A stretch of DNA of 64,000 bases from an uncultured Hungatella sp. (GTDB lineage Bacteria; Bacillota; Clostridia; Lachnospirales; Lachnospiraceae), in NCBI GenBank assembly GCA_949879795.1, contig CATLBR010000016.1, forward strand, positions 1 through 64,000. Direction: 5' to 3'. This document shows, in pieces, positions 60,377 through 64,000 of the stretch; position 1 is the stretch's first letter; the number at the start of each line of letters is the position of its first letter. The notes beneath the pieces were generated by a model that was not told where the DNA came from, searched no databases, and worked only from the letters and a program-made list of their open reading frames with translations. Both the position numbers and the translations under genes were made by a program.

Positions 60377-60901
60377 CTACCCATCCAGGGAATCTTTTTT
60401 CTGGCGGATCAGCTTTACTCCGATCCAGATGATAAGGAGGGAGGCAGCCAGCCGGGGGATGGACTGTACCCAGTAGCGGAGAAAGGAGAACATAAAGGCG
60501 GGGATATGCAGCCACTCGGACACGTACCAGAAGGCTGACCACAGATGATTCCACAGGACGCTTAAGCCCATAAGAATCAGGACACAGGCCAGAGGTTTTC
60601 TGTGTCTGGAGGTCAGGCGGATAAACTGATCGGGACTCATGTCAAAAAGGTATCTGTCCTCCAGAGCATAAAATTCCTCATCCGCCATATTGTTCAGATT
60701 GTGGGTGTGGAAAAAGCTGAAAAACCACATCACGGGGAGCAGGTAAACAAGAGGTGGAAACAGGGAGGAGGACAAAGCGATGTCACCCAGAAACAGCACC
60801 ATGACGCTGGCTCCTGTTTTATAAAATCCCAGGTACATTTCCCCGGCTCCTGGAAACAGGGAAAACAAGAAAGTAAATAGTTTATTTTTTTTATTAGTCA
60901 T
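60377..60901 (-). CDS. TM2-like multi-pass membrane protein of unknown function
   Basis: 174 residues. N-terminal FLFSLFPGAGEMYLGFYKTG resembles the first part of TM2-type proteins; three to four hydrophobic helices (about 8-30, 38-62, 106-124, 138-165) with a cytoplasmic-looking loop between. Its ATG overlaps the anti-sigma gene by eight bases, so it belongs to the ECF operon. It may sense or transmit the signal to the anti-sigma factor, but nothing in the sequence shows this. Confidence 0.72.
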   Translation of the reverse strand: MTNKKNKLFTFLFSLFPGAGEMYLGFYKTGASVMVLFLGDIALSSSLFPPLVYLLPVMWFFSFFHTHNLNNMADEEFYALEDRYLFDMSPDQFIRLTSRHRKPLACVLILMGLSVLWNHLWSAFWYVSEWLHIPAFMFSFLRYWVQSIPRLAASLLIIWIGVKLIRQKKDSLDG

Positions 60902-61313
60902 GGAAAAATACCTCCGGATTCAATAAGGATTTGGAAAAAAGTCTGATTTTTCCGGTGAGCTGCTGCAGCTTCTGGGAAACTTCCACATGAATAGGGGTAT
61001 CGTCAGATGACTGCAGGTGAGGAACACTGTTTTGAAAATCAGGAGCAGCCAGAAGGAAGGCGATAGAGCAGGCCATGGCCAGTCCGATTTTCATACTGTA
61101 ACGGATCAGTTCTGCCCTTTTTGACAGACGGTTGCTGCCGGCGATGATAAGGATATCTGCCTGGCGACTCCGATCCAAAACTGCCGATTTTAAATTGGCA
61201 GGGGCGGTGAGGAGTCCCTGCTCTTCCAGAAAGTCGGCGAACCGCTCTGCCTCTTCGGGGTCTGCCGCCATCTCTTCCAGGGAAAAGCGGTCTCTCAACA
61301 TATTATCCATCAA
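60894..61313 (-). CDS. Probable membrane-bound anti-sigma factor
   Basis: 139 residues. A cytoplasmic helical part (1-72), one transmembrane segment (about 74-91, GLAMACSIAFLLAA), and a short extracytoplasmic tail. No zinc-binding HCC motif of the ZAS family. Its position, overlapping the end of an ECF sigma gene by 11 bases, is the usual one for anti-sigma factors. I infer the role from place and topology; the sequence itself has no diagnostic domain that I know. Confidence 0.65.
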   Translation of the reverse strand: MMDNMLRDRFSLEEMAADPEEAERFADFLEEQGLLTAPANLKSAVLDRSRQADILIIAGSNRLSKRAELIRYSMKIGLAMACSIAFLLAAPDFQNSVPHLQSSDDTPIHVEVSQKLQQLTGKIRLFSKSLLNPEVFFHD

Positions 61314-61827
61314 ATAGATCCTCCCTTCTGTAAAGTCTGCGCAACATGGCTTTGGCGCGGTAAATCTGGGTCTGGACCGTCTTTAGATTCTTTCCGGTCC
61401 TGGCAGCGATCTCGCCCGCGTCAAATTCATGGTAAAAGTAGTCCAGAGCCACTTGCCTGTATGGTTCTTTCAGTTTCTGACAGCAGTCGTAGAGCTCCCG
61501 GCGCAGGGCTTCTTCCATGGCTGCCTGTTCGGGCTGGGGGCCAGAAGAAGAACAGGAGATCCAGAACTGATCTTCCGTGGGAATCTGACGCCTGCCCGAA
61601 TGTTTCAGGTAATCAAGGCATTTGCGGGAGGCGATTGTGCAGAGCCAGGCCCGCTCGTTTCTGCCGTCGAAAAAAGCCAGATTTTTGTAGGCTGAAAGAA
61701 ACGTCTCCTGGGTCAGGTCCTGGGCGTCAAAGTAGTCATTGGTGAGTTTGAAACAGATGGAATAGATCAGATTCTGATACCGGTCGATCCACTGTTCCAG
61801 CTGTGTGTCCGGGCTGATCCTGCTCAC
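61303..61827 (-). CDS. ECF-type RNA polymerase sigma factor
   Basis: 174 residues from a GTG at 61827. Region 2: LIYSICFKLTNDYFDAQDLTQETFLSAYKNL (about 20-50), with the polymerase-binding and -10 contacts. Region 4: HEFDAGEIAARTGKNLKTVQTQIYRAKAMLRR near 130-165, the -35 HTH. A TTG at 61896 also opens the frame, but a TATAAT at 61864-61869 falls inside that part, so the GTG with GGGAGG close upstream is preferred. Followed by its probable anti-sigma factor and a membrane protein. Confidence 0.88.
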   Translation of the reverse strand: MSRISPDTQLEQWIDRYQNLIYSICFKLTNDYFDAQDLTQETFLSAYKNLAFFDGRNERAWLCTIASRKCLDYLKHSGRRQIPTEDQFWISCSSSGPQPEQAAMEEALRRELYDCCQKLKEPYRQVALDYFYHEFDAGEIAARTGKNLKTVQTQIYRAKAMLRRLYRREDLFDG

Positions 61828-61863
61828 CTCCCTCCCTGTATGATGTGGTTTGGCCTCTCTTAT

Positions 61864-61892
61864 ATTATAACGAGTCAGGACAGAAACTGTCT
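61864..61892 (-). promoter_or_regulatory. Promoter candidate of the ECF sigma operon
   Basis: On the minus strand, AGACAG (61887-61892), 17 bases, TATAAT (61864-61869). The -10 is perfect, the -35 is poor. About 40 bases before the GTG start. Confidence 0.4.
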
Positions 61893-61953
61893 TCAAAAAA
61901 GTATTTTTGGGAGCGGAGGGAGCTTGGGAAGTCCTGACAGACAGGCGTTTTGC

Positions 61954-61982
61954 TTGCGAAGAGCGGGGAGGTATGGTATAAT
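61954..61982 (+). promoter_or_regulatory. Promoter of the GNAT gene
   Basis: TTGCGA (61954-61959), 17 bases, TATAAT (61977-61982), with TGG directly before (extended -10). Confidence 0.65.
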
Positions 61983-62050
61983 TCTAACAGGAATTATACA
62001 GGAAACAGTTGTAGTGGATAAAGCCGATGTGCAGGCTGGGAGGATTCATT

Positions 62051-62833
62051 ATGATGATTGAGCTGGGAAGAGAGAAACGTCAGACTATTGAGGCCATGTG
62101 CAGAGACAGCGGACAGGTTCTGGTGCGGGGAGCAGTGGAAGGAACCGGCGGGCGGGTGTGGGTGCCCGGGCTGGGGAACGTGCCCTACTGCCTTATTGTG
62201 GCGGGAGATTTTGCCTACCTGTACGGCCTGCCTCCCAAAGGGGCAGGGGCTCTTGACCTGAAAAGCCAGATCTATGACACGGCGGCGCACACGTTTCTGT
62301 ATCCGGAGAATGAGCGGTGGGCTCAGTGGCTGGAGGAACAGTTTGCGGGACAGCTGCGGATGGTAACCCGGTATGCCCTGAAACGGGGAGAACATCATTT
62401 TGATGAGAAGCTGCTGAAAGGTTATGTGAAAGGGGTTCCCCAGGGAATAAGAATACGGAGAGTTGACGAGAGACTGTACCATCTCACATTGAGGGAAGAG
62501 TGGAGCAGAGATCTGTGCGCCAATTTTGAAGATTTCAGGTATTTTCAGGAGCACGGACTTGGATATGCGGCTCTAAAGGGCCACAGGCTGGCCGCCGGAT
62601 GCTGGGCTTACGGGGCCAGCGAGGGGATGATGGAGGTGCAGGTGAAGACGAAGAAAGAGCACCGCAGGCAGGGGCTGGCCTTGGGCTGCAGTGCGGCTTT
62701 CGTGTTGGAATGCCTGGAGAAGGGTATCATTCCAAATTGGGACGCCACCAACCAGCAGTCTGTGGAACTGGCGTTGAAGCTGGGATATATATATGAGAGG
62801 GAGTACCAGGTCTATCAGCTTTTATCTGCCTGA
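62051..62833 (+). CDS. GNAT family N-acetyltransferase
   Basis: 260 residues. The C-terminal third is a GNAT fold: MMEVQVKTKKEHRRQGLALGCSAAFV near 195-220 holds the acetyl-CoA binding loop (R/Q-x-x-G-x-A), and NWDATNQQSVELALKLGY near 228 is the last block. The N-terminal half resembles the GNAT_acetyltran (PF12746) group of Firmicutes. Substrate unknown. GGGAGGA before the ATGATG pair. Its operon partners downstream are deoC and cdd (46-base gap). Confidence 0.82.
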   Translation: MMIELGREKRQTIEAMCRDSGQVLVRGAVEGTGGRVWVPGLGNVPYCLIVAGDFAYLYGLPPKGAGALDLKSQIYDTAAHTFLYPENERWAQWLEEQFAGQLRMVTRYALKRGEHHFDEKLLKGYVKGVPQGIRIRRVDERLYHLTLREEWSRDLCANFEDFRYFQEHGLGYAALKGHRLAAGCWAYGASEGMMEVQVKTKKEHRRQGLALGCSAAFVLECLEKGIIPNWDATNQQSVELALKLGYIYEREYQVYQLLSA

Positions 62834-62878
62834 GAGGACGGGGGAGCGCCCAACAAAAAGAAAAGAGAGGTATGGTTT

Positions 62879-63568
62879 ATGAAGCGGGAAGAGATATTTC
62901 ATGCGGTAGATCACACTCTGCTGGCCCAGGAGGCCACATGGGGACAGATTCAGCAGATCTGCGACGACGCCATCAGGTACGGGACGGCATCAGTGTGCAT
63001 CCCCCCGTCTTATGTGGCGGCGGCCAAGGAGTATGTGGGCGGCAGGATGAAGGTATGTACGGTTATCGGCTTTCCAAACGGCTACAACACTACGGCCGCC
63101 AAGGTGTTTGAGACAGAGGACGCGCTGGAGAACGGAGCCGACGAGATCGATATGGTGATCAACATCGGGGATCTGAAAGACAAAAGGTATGAGAAGATAC
63201 TGGAGGAGATCCGTTCCATCAAGGCAGTGTGCGGAGAGCATATTTTAAAAGTGATTATCGAGACATGCCTTCTCACGGAGGAAGAGAAGATCAAAATGTG
63301 CCGGCTGGTGACGGAGGCGGGGGCAGATTTTATAAAAACCTCAACAGGCTTCTCGAAAGCAGGGGCTACGTTTGAAGACATCGCCCTGTTCAGCCGTCAT
63401 ATAGGGCCTGGGGTAAAGATGAAAGCGGCAGGAGGCATCAGTTCCTTCGCGGACGCGGAGAAGTTTATGGAACTGGGAGCCGAGCGTCTGGGAACCAGCA
63501 GGATCATAAAACTGGCAAAAGCGGAGGAAGAAGATGGAAAGACAGAGATTGATAAGGGCAGCTATTGA
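62879..63568 (+). CDS. deoC: Deoxyribose-phosphate aldolase
   Basis: 229 residues. Splits 2-deoxyribose-5-phosphate into glyceraldehyde-3-phosphate and acetaldehyde. [16 protein letters not shown] near 10, [17 protein letters not shown] near 88, [14 protein letters not shown] near 124 and the Schiff-base Lys in [15 protein letters not shown] near 155, then [13 protein letters not shown] near 182. GAGAGG before the ATG. Overlaps cdd by 35 bases; start of a deoxynucleoside catabolism operon. Confidence 0.95.
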   Translation: MKREEIFHAVDHTLLAQEATWGQIQQICDDAIRYGTASVCIPPSYVAAAKEYVGGRMKVCTVIGFPNGYNTTAAKVFETEDALENGADEIDMVINIGDLKDKRYEKILEEIRSIKAVCGEHILKVIIETCLLTEEEKIKMCRLVTEAGADFIKTSTGFSKAGATFEDIALFSRHIGPGVKMKAAGGISSFADAEKFMELGAERLGTSRIIKLAKAEEEDGKTEIDKGSY

Positions 63569-63947
63569 TGTTCTTCCCACGTCCTATGTACCCTACTCCC
63601 ACTTTCATGTGGCGGCAGCGCTGCTGTGCAAAGACGGAACGGTGTACACAGGCATCAACATTGAAAACGCGGCCTACACTCCCACCGTGTGTGCCGAACG
63701 CAGTGCCTTTTTTAGAGCGGTGAACGAAGGAAAGAGAGAGTTTGAGGCTATTGTCATATGTGGTGGGAAGGACGGGAAGATAACAGATTACTGCGCCCCC
63801 TGTGGAGTGTGTCGTCAGGTGATGAGGGAGTTCTGCGATCCCAAGACGTTTCGGATCATCCTGGCAAAGTCCCAGACAGATTACAGGGAGTTTACTTTGG
63901 AAGAACTGCTGCCGGTAAGCTTCGGTCCGGCTGATCTTCAGCAGTAG
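63534..63947 (+). CDS. cdd: Cytidine deaminase
   Basis: 137 residues. Zinc enzyme turning (deoxy)cytidine into (deoxy)uridine. [16 protein letters not shown] near 20, [20 protein letters not shown] (zinc Cys and catalytic Glu) near 40-58, and [12 protein letters not shown] (second and third zinc Cys) near 88. The ATG lies inside the end of deoC, with GGAGGAAGA before it. Works together with deoC and the pyrimidine phosphorylase that probably follows. Confidence 0.95.
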   Translation: MERQRLIRAAIDVLPTSYVPYSHFHVAAALLCKDGTVYTGINIENAAYTPTVCAERSAFFRAVNEGKREFEAIVICGGKDGKITDYCAPCGVCRQVMREFCDPKTFRIILAKSQTDYREFTLEELLPVSFGPADLQQ

Positions 63948-63987
63948 AAAGGACAGGAAAAACGGACAGGCATAAGGAGGTATCGGT

Positions 63988-64000
63988 ATGCGGATGTATG
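63988..64000 (+). CDS. Start of a gene cut by the window edge, perhaps pyrimidine-nucleoside phosphorylase
   Basis: After AAGGAGG an ATG at 63988 opens a frame with only four complete codons (Met-Arg-Met-Tyr) before the window ends. Many clostridial Pdp proteins begin just so, and pdp commonly follows deoC-cdd; this is inference from four residues and context. Confidence 0.4.

Overview
The window looks like a chromosomal segment of an anaerobic, spore-forming Clostridia bacterium, most likely Lachnospiraceae. The grounds are a moderate-GC base composition, strong AAAGGAGG-type ribosome binding sites, consensus sigma-A promoters, a small acid-soluble spore protein gene, the anaerobic (cbi-type) cobalamin pathway, rubrerythrin, a molybdenum hydroxylase without an FAD domain, and a DUF6062 gene. 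I see no prophage, insertion sequence, CRISPR array or rRNA. Most of the window is dense housekeeping DNA, mostly on the + strand.

Layout. 1-5900: the cut-off start of a TetR regulator, a secreted protein with an L-2-amino-thiazoline-4-carboxylate hydrolase-like partner, then a redox/siroheme cluster (CoA-disulfide reductase with rhodanese domain, AsrC-like siroheme reductase, uroporphyrinogen-III methyltransferase). 5902-8850: a minus-strand xanthine dehydrogenase-like molybdenum hydroxylase, a regulatory intergenic region with a LexA-type box inside a promoter, and tRNA-Gly(CCC). 9098-18437: topoisomerase IV (parE, parC), deoD, a degenerate TatD-like protein, mutY, a lipid kinase and the primary sigma factor. 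18444-28185: queH, HPr followed by an unclassified structured RNA region, a Bax-inhibitor-like protein, aspartate kinase, a double-domain PPK2, a BaiN-type flavoprotein, cmk, ispH overlapping rpsA, and a receiver-only response regulator. 28344-30856: PadR, DUF1700, DUF4097-like and PspC envelope-stress-type operon, then an alpha/beta SASP.

30892-38474 is an anaerobic corrin-ring operon (cbiD, cbiL, cbiF, cbiG, cbiH, cobK-cbiE fusion, cbiT, cobT) with translational overlaps. It lacks cbiC, cobaltochelatase, cbiA/P/B and cobU/S, which must lie elsewhere. No cobalamin riboswitch is visible. The siroheme/precorrin-2 methyltransferase at 5158 could feed this pathway as well as the siroheme protein beside it.

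38508-50793: a DUF3298 lipoprotein, a gamma-glutamyl hydrolase, a LysR gene divergent from a CPA2 antiporter, a Cu/Zn-SOD-like protein, trpS, a D,D-carboxypeptidase, DUF6062, rubrerythrin with a hairpin over its ribosome binding site, a metallophosphoesterase and scpA/scpB. 50788-64000: peptidase S51 and DegV on the minus strand; a copper module (CsoR, CopA with a CopZ-like tail) with an operator inside the promoter; dUTPase, a TPR lipoprotein, hflX, an NSS transporter, an XRE regulator; an ECF sigma/anti-sigma/membrane protein operon on the minus strand; a GNAT protein; and a deoC-cdd-(pdp?) deoxynucleoside salvage operon cut by the right edge. The items most worth following up are the RNA after ptsH, the LexA-type promoter, the hairpin on rubrerythrin, the CopA/CopZ fusion with an internal start, and the siroheme/CoADR cluster.
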